Source of the DNA: Tuctoria greenei
Lineage: Eukaryota > Streptophyta > Magnoliopsida > Poales > Poaceae
Assembly: GCA_036927565.1 (NCBI GenBank)
Contig: JAYESD010000001.1
Span: forward strand, 2,046,001 to 2,110,000
Direction of reading: 5' to 3'
DNA: 64,000 nucleotides
Under the pieces are notes generated by a model that saw nothing but the letters and a program-made list of their open reading frames with translations, was not told where the DNA came from and did not search any database. Numbering within the stretch: position 1 is the stretch's first letter; every line of letters starts with the position of its first letter. The position numbers were made by a program, and so were the translations under genes. Of the stretch, positions 35,201-46,309 are shown one piece after another.

Positions 35201-37185
35201 GAGAAGGTCCTTCAAGAAATCTCTTGTTCCACTCGAAATGGGGAAAAACATTTTTGTAAAGAGGATATCCTATCTTCCTTAGAACGAGTCAAGAAAAGAA
35301 ATCGTGCTGCACTGGGCACACCCAAAGTAAAACATCTTTCTCCTAGCTTTCAGGATCATTCAAAATCTCAGATAGCCATGGCATTTTTAGCTTCCTGCAA
35401 GAAATTCATTTTATTTGCCTTTTAAGGTTCCAAATGTCAAATGGGAAGACGTTGGTGGGCTTGAGGAAGTGAAAAAGGTTATTCTAGATACTATTCAGGT
35501 AATTGACGAACTTGGTTGTCTTTCAATCTTGTCTTGTTTCACTTTTAGTTTTACTTCCTCTCTTTTGCTTCCGACTTGTTGGTTCTAGTGGAATTTATCT
35601 CTAGACTACCCCAACATGCTTGCTACTAAAAGGCTTTCTTGTTGTATGACTCACTCCAATGGACCAAAAATAAGATGGTCTACTGTACTTTCAGCACTAG
35701 AAGCTGGCACATCAGCTTTTCAGGATATTGATTCTTATTAACTTGACATTTCAGTTACCTCTGATGTACAAACACCTTTTTTCTTCTAAATTGCGCAAGC
35801 GATCAGGAGTCCTGCTATATGGGCCTCCAGGTACAGGGAAGGTATGTTTAAAGGGTTTCATACTTCATTGATTTGGATTTGGGTTTATTTACTAAGATAC
35901 AGGTGTGCCCGAAGAAACATGGAATTTGATCACTAAATTGTTTATTTTCTGAAATATTTCTAGACTTTGTTGGCAAAAGCAGTGGCGACTGAGTGCTCAT
36001 TGAACTTTCTTAGCGTGAAGGGTCCAGAATTGATAAACATGTATGTTGGAGAATCAGAGAAGAATGTCAGGGACATTTTCGAGAAGGTTGAAATATACAC
36101 CACCATATAGTCTTCTTATCTCATGCATGTACACTTTAATTTTCATATTTCTTCGTTAACTTCAGGCTAGGTCCGCATGTCCATGTGTCATTTTCTTTGA
36201 TGAACTTGATTCCCTTGCTCCTGCTCGAGGATCCTCTTCAGATTCTGGTGGTGTTATGGATAGAGTTGTCTCCCAGGTATAATTAGCATGATCACTGAGG
36301 GCCGTCCACAACTCTCTCCTTTAATTTTGTTGTAAAAAGGGCTGGATCATTCTCATCTCACATTCTCTTTTATGTGTGTTTACTAGTTACTTGTGGAGAT
36401 AGATGGGTTGAGTGATAACAGTCAGGTATTCCTCCACCGTGTCCTGTATGTTTTATCTGCTGTTTCTGGGATGAGAATTACCAATATTTTTCTATGTTTC
36501 TCTTTGTAGGACCTTTTCATCATTGGGGCTACCAATAGGCCTGACCTCCTTGATTCTGCACTTCTTCGCCCTGGCCGGTTCGATAAGCTCCTTTATGTTG
36601 GTGTAAATACTGATCCATCATACAGGGAAAGGTAGTTATTGGTATTTTTAAATTTGTCAATTTCAAAGTCGTGGCAGCTGTGATCCCAGTGTAATTTCCT
36701 TGCAGGATCCTTAAAGCACAGACGCGCAAATATAAGCTCCACGAGAATGTTTCTCTTTTGTCGGTTGCTCAGCGTTGTCCTCCAAACTTTACTGGTGCTG
36801 ATATTTATGCACTGTGTGCAGATGCATGGTTTCATGCAGCAAAACGATCGGTGAATATTTCTGCTCTTATGCTGTATTTTTCGTAGTTTTTCTCTGTTAA
36901 ACTTACATGTTGTATTTTCAGGTTCAAACACTTGAAACTGATCCCTCAAGAAGTGATGTGGCCAGTGCTGAAGAAATCATTGTTGAAATTGATGATTTTA
37001 TGGCGGTAAAACTCCCTATCATTTAAAGCAAGCACAATAATATTTGTTTACCTGCGTGTGAAAAATAAAAGCAAATTGTTCTTGTTGCCACACAGGTGCT
37101 AGGAGATATCTCACCATCAATATCTCTGGAGGAGCTACAGAACTACGAGCAGTTGAGACAGAAAATTGAAGGACCTTCTAGATGA
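32277..37185 (+). CDS. PEX6: Peroxisome biogenesis factor 6 (AAA ATPase), 16 exons
   Basis: PEX6 with PEX1 forms the peroxisomal AAA complex that pulls the ubiquitinated import receptor PEX5 out of the membrane. Exons by GT-AG sites: 32277-32513, 33067-33708, 33850-34093, 34191-34332, 34517-34700, 34790-34981, 35054-35326, 35427-35498, 35755-35841, 35964-36086, 36166-36276, 36387-36425, 36510-36631, 36706-36850, 36922-37005, 37096-37185. They sum to 2787 nt, 928 residues, close to the Arabidopsis protein. Domain D1 has degenerate nucleotide sites (GPSGCGKRT around 372-380; LLRHFD near 429-434). D2 is canonical: Walker A GPPGTGKT (685-692), Walker B CVIFFDEL (739-746), and the second region of homology with NRP and LLRPGRFD (791-807). 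The start MARLRRKP is the first ATG in frame with the conserved N-terminus. No break seen; likely functional. Confidence 0.95.
32718..32870. mobile_element. Tourist-like MITE in PEX6 intron 1
   Basis: A 147-bp body flanked by TAA on both sides (32718-32720, 32868-32870). The ends GGATATCCGCACT and GACCGTCCGCAGT (minus strand) form imperfect terminal repeats. It is absent from the intron 1 copy in the pseudogene at 4530-4867. Confidence 0.65.
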
Positions 37186-37416
37186 TTTTGGATAATATTT
37201 TCATTTTACATCGATGCATTTATGCCACCAGAGCACTCCCAGGTTCATATTCTTAAATTGATTAGATGTCCAAAATTTCCCTGCCTTGTTTTTTCTTTTT
37301 TGCTTCCGGATCTTGTCTCGACAGATGTTGCCATGACATAAAGCACTGACTAATGAAGAATTTGGGCATTTTTGTAGTTCGACGACCATGTTAAGGTTAC
37401 AGGCTCATGGAATGGT

Positions 37417-37440
37417 AGCAGCAGCAGCAGCAGCAGCATC
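37417..37440. repeat. (GCA)n microsatellite downstream of PEX6
   Basis: About seven AGC/GCA units in the PEX6 3' flank or 3' UTR. Confidence 0.8.
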
Positions 37441-37501
37441 TGCTTATTCAGATAATCTGTACAGACTTGTATAGTCACATCTTTCACTTGTACCTCGTCT
37501 T

Positions 37502-37630
37502 TAAGACCATCCGCACTACATTAAAACATACTCTATTCTCTAAATCTTCTCTATATACTTTATACACTTTGTAAAATTTTCTAATAGTCTTTTCAGTGAA
37601 CTTTACAGCGCATTGGTGCAGATAGTTTAA
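37502..37630. mobile_element. Tourist-like MITE downstream of PEX6
   Basis: The body at 37505-37627 is flanked by TAA. The ends GACCATCCGCACT and (minus) AACTATCTGCACC are imperfect inverted repeats related to those of the MITE at 32718-32870. Confidence 0.6.
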
Positions 37631-37702
37631 GACACGACGGAATGCATGTTTTATGGGATAATTTTTTTAATTATTCTGCCCCTGTAACAAATCCTAGTAT
37701 GA

Positions 37703-37903
37703 TCTTGAAAGTTGCTTTTTCTGGCAGTGCTAGTAACGACTTGTTCTTGCTCGGGATACGAATGTCAAGAAGTGATAAGTATTGCCTTTTTTGTGCGTGA
37801 ATTATTCTGGAAGGTTACGTTTTTCTAGCAGTGATGTTAGTGACTTGTTCTTGCTCGTGATTTGGATGTGGAGCAGCGACGGATACCGCCTTTCTCGTGA
37901 CAC
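37703..37903 (+). repeat. Diverged ~100-bp tandem duplication
   Basis: 37703-37799 and 37807-37903 share GACTTGTTCTTGCTCG and flanking similarity (CTGGCAGTG / CTAGCAGTG; TTTTTTGTGCGTG / CTTTCTCGTGAC). No gene is apparent. Confidence 0.6.
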
Positions 37904-38401
37904 GACCCAGCCCTCGCATACGCGACGCCAGGCACACTTGGGCGGGTCGGGGTCGCCGAACGAGTAGCGACGGAAACGTCTTGACAGATTTGTCTTCGCT
38001 GAATTTTGTCTGTACGTACCATATCCAAACATTTCAACCATGGGACATTTCAGGAGTATTTTATTACAGTATCACTATTCACCCCGGCGGCAAGCAAGCA
38101 GGTTGTGTCAGCTGACAAAATAGTCAAGCCTTTGTTTACGGTTTCAAAGTTCGCCGCTGATCTCATACTCCGTGACTTGCGAGTGTCTCGAGTTGACAAC
38201 ACGCTCATACTGCAAATGGAAAAGGCATCGAGTGTGATCGACTAGAACTCGTGGGGAGAAGGACGATGCGGCGTTTATCAAAGCTCGGGCGGGGTGCGAC
38301 CTCTGACGGAGATCGAGATTCAGAACGAACACTGTACCAATGATTATTCAGTCAATACTGATGATCTATATCACGTCTGCATATCTACATCTATCTATCT
38401 A

Positions 38402-38489
38402 TATCCTCTATCCATCTCAAAAAGTTTGTCGTTTTGTAGTTTATTTTTAAACTATAAAAAGACAAATTTTTCGAGATGGAGGGAGTATA
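38402..38489. mobile_element. Stowaway-like MITE
   Basis: An almost complete inverted repeat: CCATCTCAAAAAGTTTGTC and its complement GACAAATTTTTCGAGATGG around an AT-rich loop, with CTCC..GGAG ends and TA borders. It folds as a single hairpin. Confidence 0.75.
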
Positions 38490-38844
38490 TAGAGAGATTG
38501 TTTTAGTGAATGCATGGTTGACCACGACCATCATGGAGGGAGTAGTAAACATGCATGGTGCCGTCTCGAACCTGGAATATTATCAATAATAAGCAGATTA
38601 TAAGAAGTAACTAAAATACGGTGGCACGTACGTGCACGCGTACATGTATTGCGTTGCCACACGCACGTGCTTGGGACCGCTAATTATATGTGTTCTGATT
38701 ACGATATCAAGGTCGGTGATCCAGGTCCAGGAGAACCTCGATCGGTCGCGCTCGTTTATTAGTGCAGTGCATGCGCCAATAATGTTGATGGTATTTTCAC
38801 GCATGCATGGTCACCACAGAGCCGAGCTGCGCGTGTGTTTGTAG

Positions 38845-38864
38845 AGTCCGTCCGTCCGTCCGTC
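38845..38864. repeat. (GTCC)n microsatellite
   Basis: About five tandem GTCC units. Confidence 0.85.
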
Positions 38865-39037
38865 CAACTTCAACGATAATTCTTGGGGCCCTGCCCTGGA
38901 GAATGATGCATGGATCGGATTGGCTGGTCACTGCTGCTGCGCGCAAATTAGATGCCGTATGCTGCCTCTCGCCCACTTGCATTGTGCGTAGACAAGAGGA
39001 CGGTGCCAATAACCAGTGCCGGCCGCGCGCGCCGGCG

Positions 39038-39257
39038 AAGAATGGCCGAGGTTCATGCCAAATTTCGACGTTCACACGGCAGACTAAGGAGTAACGCGTG
39101 TACATGGAGTGATGGAGATATGGTTTCACCGTCGCCATGGGATCGAGGTCAAGTATTGCTGGCTTGGCGCGAGCGTGCAGATGGCAACGCGCGGTGCGGG
39201 AAGAATGGCCGAGGTTTCATGCCAAATTTCGGCGTTCACACGGCAGACTACGGAGTA
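39038..39257 (+). repeat. Pair of ~56-bp direct repeats
   Basis: 39038-39093 and 39201-39257 both begin AAGAATGGCCGAGG and continue through GCCAAATTTCG and TTCACACGGCAGACTA. They lie 3' of the minus-strand SAUR gene. Short repeats of CCATAGATATACA follow at about 39278 and 39303. Confidence 0.8.
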
Positions 39258-39385
39258 CTCTGCCGTATATACACCATAGATATACATCTACTTCAAGTGT
39301 AAACCATAGATATACACCTACGGTATACACGCATGTACTACATGACTGGGAGACTGACCAGCAGCTGCATGCCGTCGTCCATAAA

Positions 39386-39721
39386 TCATCGTCCGCGGCA
39401 CCGGTACGGGCGCGCGGCGCCGTCGGCCGCGACGGCGCGCCGGAACTCGTCGGCGGCGCAGGGGATGCGCAGCACGCCCTTCTGGTCGTACCCGAACTCC
39501 CGCTCCGCCATCTCCAGCAGCGCCCGCACGCACGGCTGCCCCAGCGCGCGCACGTCCACCACCACCCGCTCCGGCTCCTCGTCCGCGCCGACCAGCACCG
39601 CCACGCACCCTCGCGGCACGCACGCCGACGCCGACGAGGCGGAGGCGCCGGTCCCCGGGATCAGCCGCTCCCGCATCTCTTGGCAGCCGGCGGCGGAGAT
39701 CTTCGGCCTCCTCCACTTCAT
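39386..39721 (-). CDS. SAUR family auxin-responsive protein
   Basis: A 111-residue single-exon protein. SAURs are small, rapidly auxin-induced proteins; many inhibit PP2C.D phosphatases and so activate plasma membrane H+-ATPases and cell expansion. The conserved SAUR core is visible: VPRGCVAVLVG, then a valine-rich strand, then LLEMAEREFGYDQKGVLRIPC (residues about 70-90). The start MKWRRPKIS is preferred over the in-frame upstream ATG at 39769 because it fits family N-terminal length. A TATA box lies about 160 bp upstream. I cannot assign a family number. Confidence 0.92.
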   Translation of the reverse strand: MKWRRPKISAAGCQEMRERLIPGTGASASSASACVPRGCVAVLVGADEEPERVVVDVRALGQPCVRALLEMAEREFGYDQKGVLRIPCAADEFRRAVAADGAARPYRCRGR

Positions 39722-39877
39722 GTCGAGCTCACAGAGAGAGAGAGGTGATGGTGACTGGCCGCGCAGCAAGCGATTCCGTCAGAGCTAGAGATAGATAGGT
39801 AGAGATGGAGAGAGTAGAGAGCACTGGCAGCACTGCAGCACGAGCGGATACATTGCTCCCTCGCAGCGCGTGCACAC

Positions 39878-39887
39878 ATATATATAG
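39878..39887 (-). promoter_or_regulatory. TATA box of the minus-strand SAUR gene
   Basis: An alternating TATATATA stretch lies about 160 bp before the ATG at 39721, leaving room for a ~130-nt 5' UTR. From 39890 to 41600 I see no gene, only promoter-like intergenic DNA with a GTCA microrepeat near 40595. Confidence 0.6.
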
Positions 39888-41619
39888 CAGGAATGTTCGC
39901 GTTGACCGGGCCATCTCTTGTCGTCGTCGTCCAAACTGTGTTGACCGTCGTTTGGTTTCGTTGACAACTGACAAGGCCGGTCACTCCGTTCTCTGACTGG
40001 ATCGACTTGTCGGCTACGGCTCAACTCCACCCACCCGCATCCAATCCGCGACACACGTAACAGAGTTTCATACGGTTCGCCCGCCCGGCTTCCCTTCCAT
40101 GCAGCCACGTAGCTACGCATGTCATCTCGTGTGTAGTACTACTTATAATCCATGTAGGGTTACGTAGTTCTGCTGCATAGCATACGCCATACAATTCCAT
40201 CAAAAAAAAAATGAAACAAGGGTAGGGTGAACCAACCATCGATCTTGCAGGTTCGATCGATCGGCTGAAAAGCTTTCCTTTGGTGAGTGAGTCAGGAAGG
40301 CAGAAAAGGTTGACGCGGGTCGTCGTGGCAGACAGGCAGCAGGCGCCTCAGGTGTTTGCCGTCGTGTAGGTGAACGACGACATTCAAATTCCAAGAGTCT
40401 GAAATCGCGAAAAACTTTGTTTTTGACCCGGGCCAGACCAGATTTACCAGTACCTGCAGGGAATCAAAGTCCTAGTAATGAACTAAACTAAAGTAAAGCC
40501 CACATTTTGTGCGAAGAATACTAGACGCATATGCTCGTTGCGGACACGCTTGGTTTTGTTTTGGCTAGCTTCATGGGCAGTAACTCCGTGTGAGTCAGTC
40601 AGTCAGTCGTACAAAACGCGCGTGCGTGCCGTGCGGTAAAGAGAAAGAGAAGCAACCAAGCACCGCCGGCCGTGGTAACTCCGCTCCGCTCCGCAGCAGG
40701 ACTTATTACTACGTGAGCGCTAAGTCTTTCCGAATTCCAGCGCGCGCTCATCGGCCCAGCTTGTCAAACTACCACACACGTGCACATTTTCCTTCCGCTT
40801 TTTGGAGCATTAGAATCGAACGGCAGCTAGGCGGAAATCCAAACAGACTCGATCCAAAATCTCATTTTCATTGAACAGCGTGCCTGAAATTTCTCACTTT
40901 TTTTTTAAAAAAAACTCTGCTCTGGTTTGACGGAATTGTTCTGGACGGTGCATCTGGAACACGAAAACCCGGGGAAAGTCTCTCTTTTTTTTTCCTCATG
41001 TTTTTTGAATTACTAACCGGTTTGTGTTTCCTTCCTGACCTAGTAGTACAAACGGAGAACAGAGACGAGCTGGTTCTCTCAGAAGCACAGTGCCTTATGC
41101 CATCCATTATCAGATAATCCTCCGGAGCTCTGAAACGGCCTCTCACGATCACAGGAATTGCTCGCTCGCCCCGTTCGCTCACTGCTACGTGAGGCTGACA
41201 GGCTAGCTAATCGAGGAGGTAGCCGGCTTTGGAGTCCAAAAGGTTCCATCTCCGTAGAACCAAGGACTTTGAAAACCGATGTCAGGGCGTGCCGGGATAA
41301 TTGACTTTCTGAATGAGACGGCTTGTTGGCTCGCCCTCGCCCACGACCCGATCCAGCTCAACGAAACCGGCTCTTACTGACCTGGCCCGGCCCGGCCCCA
41401 TGACAGCAACCAGGCCCTGTAAAATTTCGGTTTCCGCTATGCGCGCGTCGTATCGTATCGCGGAATCTAACACACGGCCTGGTGGACTCCAAACCTAGGC
41501 TGGGCCTGGGCGCGCGCCGCGAAAGAGCCGAACGCATCACTCGGCCACCCAAACACGAGCAGCCCTGCCCCTGCTTCAGCGCGGTAGATACATACAGCGT
41601 GGTGGAGGAGCTAATTTTA

Positions 41620-41671
41620 GCACCACATCGCCAGCCGAACCCAACCGAGGCGTGACGCCGTGAATAAAACG
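41620..41671 (+). promoter_or_regulatory. Plant U-snRNA promoter (USE and TATA)
   Basis: GCACCACATCG at 41620-41630 matches the plant upstream sequence element RTCCCACATCG at 9 of 11 positions. A TATA-like GAATAAAAC lies at about 41662-41670. Positions of about -67 and -30 relative to the U2 start and the roughly four-helical-turn spacing are those of Pol II-transcribed plant U-snRNA genes. Confidence 0.75.
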
Positions 41672-41696
41672 AGGCGGCCGTGCAACGACGCAACTC

Positions 41697-41892
41697 ATAC
41701 CTTTCTCGGCCTTTTGGCTAAGATCAAGTGTAGTATCTGTTCTTATCAGTTTAATATCTGATATGTGGGCCAACGGCTCACAACGATATTAAGTTTATTT
41801 TTTGTGGGGGAGGGCCCGGTAAGGTAGCTTGCTGCCTGGGCTCTCGAGCGTCGACCGGCCGTTGCACTGCAGGCCGGGCCTGGCGCACCCCA
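41697..41892 (+). ncRNA. U2: U2 spliceosomal small nuclear RNA
   Basis: About 196 nt, the plant length. It begins ATACCTTTCTCGGCCTTTTG and contains AAGTGTAGTATCTG, whose GTAGTA pairs with the intron branch site. The stem II region (ATCTGATATGTGGGCC) and the Sm-type site in TTATTTTTTGTGGGG follow. The 3' domain ends CCTGGCGCACCCC. It pairs with U6 and the branch point in the spliceosome. A few bases in the stem IIb region (CCAACGGCTCACAACG) differ from the usual GCCCAC form as I remember it. Its own promoter elements are intact, so it is probably a real gene. Confidence 0.92.
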
Positions 41893-44040
41893 ACAAAACC
41901 AAATTCAAAAAATTTGTATCCTGACTTTTGGCCATTTCGGCTCCTTACGAGAAACGTCATTTAGGGGTTGTCTGGCACGGCTTCGTGCTGTTATGCCCAC
42001 TACACCAGAGGATTAAGGCGGCTAGCGAACTCGGGTGCATGTTTCAGGGTAGCAGGTCATTGGAAGTCACCAACCGGGATGGGATCGAGATCTTCGATTG
42101 GTTGATTTGGGAGAAGCAACATCAGTCGCTAGCTGGGGAAATGTCTTTTCGGAGGAGGATCGGGGCCTCGTGATATGATTCCGACGGATAATAAGCCGGT
42201 GGGTAGGCCTAGCTAGGGTACGCGCGCGCTTCGTCATATGCGTACACCACACCATCTGTTTTTCCGTTTATACTTACTTCCACTTAATTAACAAAGATTT
42301 TCCGATTGCAAGTGACTGCAATAAGTCGAGATAATTCAGGTGCAGTAGTACAACCTAGTGGTCTAGTTGACGAGGCGGTGCCCCGCGCCGGACAAGCAAG
42401 GCCATGTGCTCGCCCCGGCGGTGTACAGACAAATCCCATCAGCATCAACTAACCTAGCTGTCACCGTCGTCGCCCATGCCGTACACTCGCAGCTGGTACG
42501 GCGTACGGACCAGCGAGAAGGAGGGGCCAACCTAACCTGACCGCCTGCACCCTTTTGGACCTTTCGTTTTCCCGACCAAACAAGCAAGCCTGTTCCGTAC
42601 GCTTCGCCACACACGCTTCTGGCGCTTTCCTCGTTGCCGGCCGGCCGGGGTCGTCATTCACACGACCTTTGCGTTGCATCTCATCGCATGCCCATCCATC
42701 CATCCATCCATGGTCTATCCCATCTATCTCCACAGGCGTACAGCTTAGTTTTGTCTTTTCGCTTGGTCGTCCACGTCTTAAACCGCAGCAGCAGCAGCAG
42801 TGGTGGCGGACCACACGCGATATTTTAGGGTGCCAGTGTCGTCGTGTACTACTGGAGTTTGCGTATTTAATCGTTGTTCGTGAGCTGTTGCTACGTCGCG
42901 CGCAGGGACGTGGATTGACCACTCACCTTTAATTAATAACGTTGCAGCGTAACATGACTTGGGGGGAGTGAAAAAAAAAAGGTGGTGTCCTGTGATGCTG
43001 GCCAAAGTTTATGCAGGGAGCAGTCGCACGCAGCGAGTTCATCAGGGTGTCACTTTTCGTTTTGTGCCTGTTGGTGTCGTCAGAGCCGGAGCTGATCCAC
43101 TCTCTGCAAATATTTGGTGGGTACAACAACACCGCAATCAAAAAGGTTAGATGTTGGTGTGCCAGCTGAGGCCTAGCTAGCTGCTAGGAGGAGTGCAAGT
43201 GGTGTGGAGGAGATGATCCACATCCACATCCACCCAGGGTTTTCCGTACCTGCGGTACTTTTTTGGACTGTTCAGTGGACTAGTAGTAGTAGTGCTCGAC
43301 AAAGATCTGGCATACAGAAAAGAAAAAGGTGAGTAAAGTAGGCGATGATGCAGCAGCAGCATCTAGTAGGATTTCCACCACCACCAAAGGAGATTTGAAA
43401 AACGCACCCGTGTTGGTTGAGCAAAAACAGTTGCCTTTCATCAATCAGCGCGCTCGTGTCCGGTCCGGTCCGGGGAGAGGAGAGGAAAGGAGAGACAAGC
43501 ATGTACTACCTCCATGCGGTCGGACCATGCCCATGTCTGTCGGCAACGCTTTCCACGCCCGACGCCTGTACGTACTTGCCTGGCCGGACCTGCCACATTC
43601 ACTCCGCCCCTCCTCGTTTCCACCGCAGCTGCCTGCCACCAGACGCGGAGATCCAGACGAGGCTTGAGGGCGACGGGTAACGTACGGCCGACCCCATCCA
43701 TGTGCCGTACCACCGCCCTTTCCGTGGTTACGGAACCGTACAGGGGCCGCGTACGGAAAGGCAGCGACAGCGCGGGCCCGCCGCCCTCGCTCTCCCGGCT
43801 GACGCGGAAACCATTCCCCCGATGATGGCAACGCCGTGCCCGCTCGCTCGCCCGTGGGCTGTGGTCGTCGTCACAGCCGGGCTCCCACGCCACCCCGCGT
43901 ACCCGATCCCACTCACACAACCCCTCCTCCTCGTCTCTCTCCTCGCACTTCGGGTGCTGCCACCTCCACGCGGGCCCGCCGTCACGGCAGACCCACCTGC
44001 CTGTGTCCTGTACTCGGCGTCCGGCCGTCCGCGCTCCCAC
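41893..44040. other. Intergenic region between U2 and the plus-strand SAUR
   Basis: No gene recognised. It contains a (CATC)n microsatellite at about 42691-42713 and a (GCA)n run near 42787. The last ~400 bp are GC-rich and likely the SAUR promoter. Several long open frames on both strands at 43440-44140 look like GC-rich chance frames. Confidence 0.5.
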
Positions 44041-44044
44041 GCGG

Positions 44045-44059
44045 CTATATTAGTATATA
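44045..44059 (+). promoter_or_regulatory. TATA region of the plus-strand SAUR gene
   Basis: CTATATTAGTATATAG lies about 150 bp upstream of the ATG at 44208, followed by a CT-rich leader. Confidence 0.55.
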
Positions 44060-44207
44060 GCGAGGCCATCCTCTCTCTCAGCCACTTTGCTCCTGCTCCT
44101 GCTTCCACGCCGTCGATCTCCGTCGCCGAGCGCCCGTGAGCTAATAGCTTGAGGAACCTGCTGCCAGCGAGCGAGCGAGTCAGCCGGGCCGCCCGTCCGC
44201 TCTTCCC

Positions 44208-44609
44208 ATGACGATGAAGGGGCTCCTCCGGTGCGTGTCGACGGACGCGTGCCGGGTGGCGCCGGGCGCCGTCGTCGCCAGGCGCGGAGCGGCGGCCTTC
44301 ACCTCCTCCTCGTCCTCGTCGTCCTCGCCGGGGCGCATGGGGAAGGTGCCGGCGGGGCACGTTCCCGTGGAGGTCGGCGCGGAGGGCGAGGAGACGGAGC
44401 GGTTCCTCGTGCCGGCCGAGCTGCTGGGCCGCCCGCCCATCGCCGAGCTGCTCCGCCGGGCCGCGCAGGAGTACGGCTACGCGCGCCGGGGCCCGCTCCG
44501 CATCCCCTGCCCGGCCGCCGCGTTCCGCCGCCTCCTCGGCGCGCTCGCCGGCGGCGAACGCGGCGGCGGCGGCGGCCTCCCGCTCGCGTACTTCACCGTG
44601 GCCGTCTAG
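44208..44609 (+). CDS. SAUR family auxin-responsive protein
   Basis: A 133-residue intronless protein. The SAUR core is clear: GKVPAGHVPVEVG (about residue 45), then FLVPAELLGRPPIAELLRRA, then EYGYARRGPLRIPC, with a Gly-rich C-terminal tail. A second ATG two codons in is equally possible. A serine run (about residues 33-40) is encoded by a TCC/TCG repeat. It and the SAUR at 39386 are transcribed divergently with U2 between. The role is inferred from the family only. Confidence 0.92.
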   Translation: MTMKGLLRCVSTDACRVAPGAVVARRGAAAFTSSSSSSSSPGRMGKVPAGHVPVEVGAEGEETERFLVPAELLGRPPIAELLRRAAQEYGYARRGPLRIPCPAAAFRRLLGALAGGERGGGGGLPLAYFTVAV

Positions 44610-45815
44610 CGAGCCTCTGTGTGACGACTCTCAGATCCTAGCGTAGCGTGTTCTCTCCTCCCTGAGGTAGGCGTGGTGGTGGCGGTGGCTCTGTGCAGGC
44701 GTGCGTCGTGCTGTCACTGTCATCCGTGCTTGCTTTGCTTGCGTGCTCTAGATTCCATTGGTTTCTTCTTCTTCTTTTCCCCTCTTTTGTTTAATAATAA
44801 TATCCATGTAAAAATTTGTAAATCAGATCGAGATGAGATGTTTACTCTATCTACTACTTGTATTGCAGACCACATAATCGCCTCTCTCTTCATCAATCCA
44901 CTTAACTAACTTTCATCTGTAACACGCTTGCGACCTCCTTTCACTCTCAAGCTTAATTCAACAATAAATTCTTTATGCTAGTTGCCACTTTGGTCCCGAC
45001 AACACGCAAGGACGAACGAAATATATTCTGCAGAATTAATTTCCTTGCAAAAAGAACGCAATTTGCCAGTAAAAAAAATGCCTCTCCCATTTCCTGGTAC
45101 GAGAAAATTCGATTCCTGTTTTTGAAAAAAAAAGGGTAAATTCGATGCGACCACGCCTTACTCAATCCGGAGAATAATAGCACAAGTGGTCCATCGATTC
45201 ATGTGCATACAAAATTTCCAAAAATTGCGCGAAGAAGATAATAACGAATTAAAGCGAGAGCGTGTGGAGGTGATGAGACTGGAATATGAATCAGAAGAAA
45301 ACGGGGAACGCTAAGCTACCTGTAGTCCTTGCCTGTGATTACATATAGTGAGCAAGCAGCAACTAATCGTACGAGATGCAGCATCATATCTGCTGTACTT
45401 ATTACATGAGAGCCATCCATAGTGGAAGGTTTACTAATACGGATGGATCATCACAGCTGACAGCAATGCACAATGTAGCTTTTCTTTATCATTGGATGCT
45501 AACACGCAGAATGCATGGCTTTCGTAGGGATAATCTAAGGGAACTTGTTCGTTCAGGCAAGTGACGAGTTTTGTAGTTTTCAGAAAAGTTGTTCAAAGTG
45601 CAGTTTTGTACTATTTTGGTGTACGTGAGTTATGTACTATGCGTTAACAGAGCTTAATTTGCTTTCCTAAAATCTTCAAGTTTCAGAATTTGAAAAAAAA
45701 AAAGATGAAATCCATGCACAGACAGCCAGACTGCTCAAAAGTCTAAGTTACTGAATCGGAGAAAAGCGTCAGGCCACCGAACTGCACTCGATCGGTAACC
45801 AAGACGTCTCTGAAC

Positions 45816-45895
45816 TACTTCCTCCGTTAGTATGAACTTGTCAATTTTTAGTTCATTTTTGAACTAGAAATCGACAGGTTCATGGGATTGAAGTA
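45816..45895. mobile_element. Stowaway-like MITE
   Basis: A 76-bp body with TA on both sides and hairpin structure: ATGAACTTGTCAATTTTTAG pairs imperfectly with the right arm GAACTAGAAATCGACAGGTT. The ends CTTCCTCCGT and (minus) CTTCAATCCC are Stowaway-like. Confidence 0.6.
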
Positions 45896-46201
45896 GTATA
45901 CACATCGTTGCATGATGACGCATCTGTAGATTTGTTGCAGACGGGTTAAGGATAACTGAATACGTATACTGCTACGTTCATGCCATCCAAGAAGTGGCAC
46001 TGAATCAACAAGTTCGCGACCACCCAAATTCCACGTATTTTTTTTAACGCTGAATCTAACGCTGCTGGTCATGATGGGTAATTGATAGTAGTACTTGATA
46101 CTTGGGCCAGCAGTCTCCGAAGAAGTGACAGAAGCTTTTTGACGTTACCAAGTAAGGGCAGGGCAGTAGCCTTCACAGATTTAAGTTTTTGGCCAAATAA
46201 A

Positions 46202-46309
46202 TATCCCCTTCCGTATCAAATTATTTGTCATTTCAGAAAAAACAAAAAGAAGTAAAAATAAACTAACCATGACTGTCCTAACACAATTATTTTGATACAA
46301 GTGGGAGTA
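46202..46309. mobile_element. Stowaway-like MITE
   Basis: The left end CCCCTTCCGTATCAAATTAT and right end ATTATTTTGATACAAGTGGG form an inverted repeat; TA borders at 46202 and 46308. Confidence 0.65.

Noticed and set aside
39137..39788. Long plus-strand ORFs at 39137-39748 and 39333-39788
   Set aside because: They are the complement of the SAUR gene; GC-rich third positions keep the opposite strand open.
42555..42932. 125-codon ORF on the plus strand
   Set aside because: Low-complexity and microsatellite-derived sequence (CATC and GCA runs); no domain.
43441..44360. Long minus-strand ORFs (199 and 210 codons)
   Set aside because: Arg/Gly/Ala-rich frames in GC-rich promoter DNA and the complement of the plus-strand SAUR; no domain recognised.
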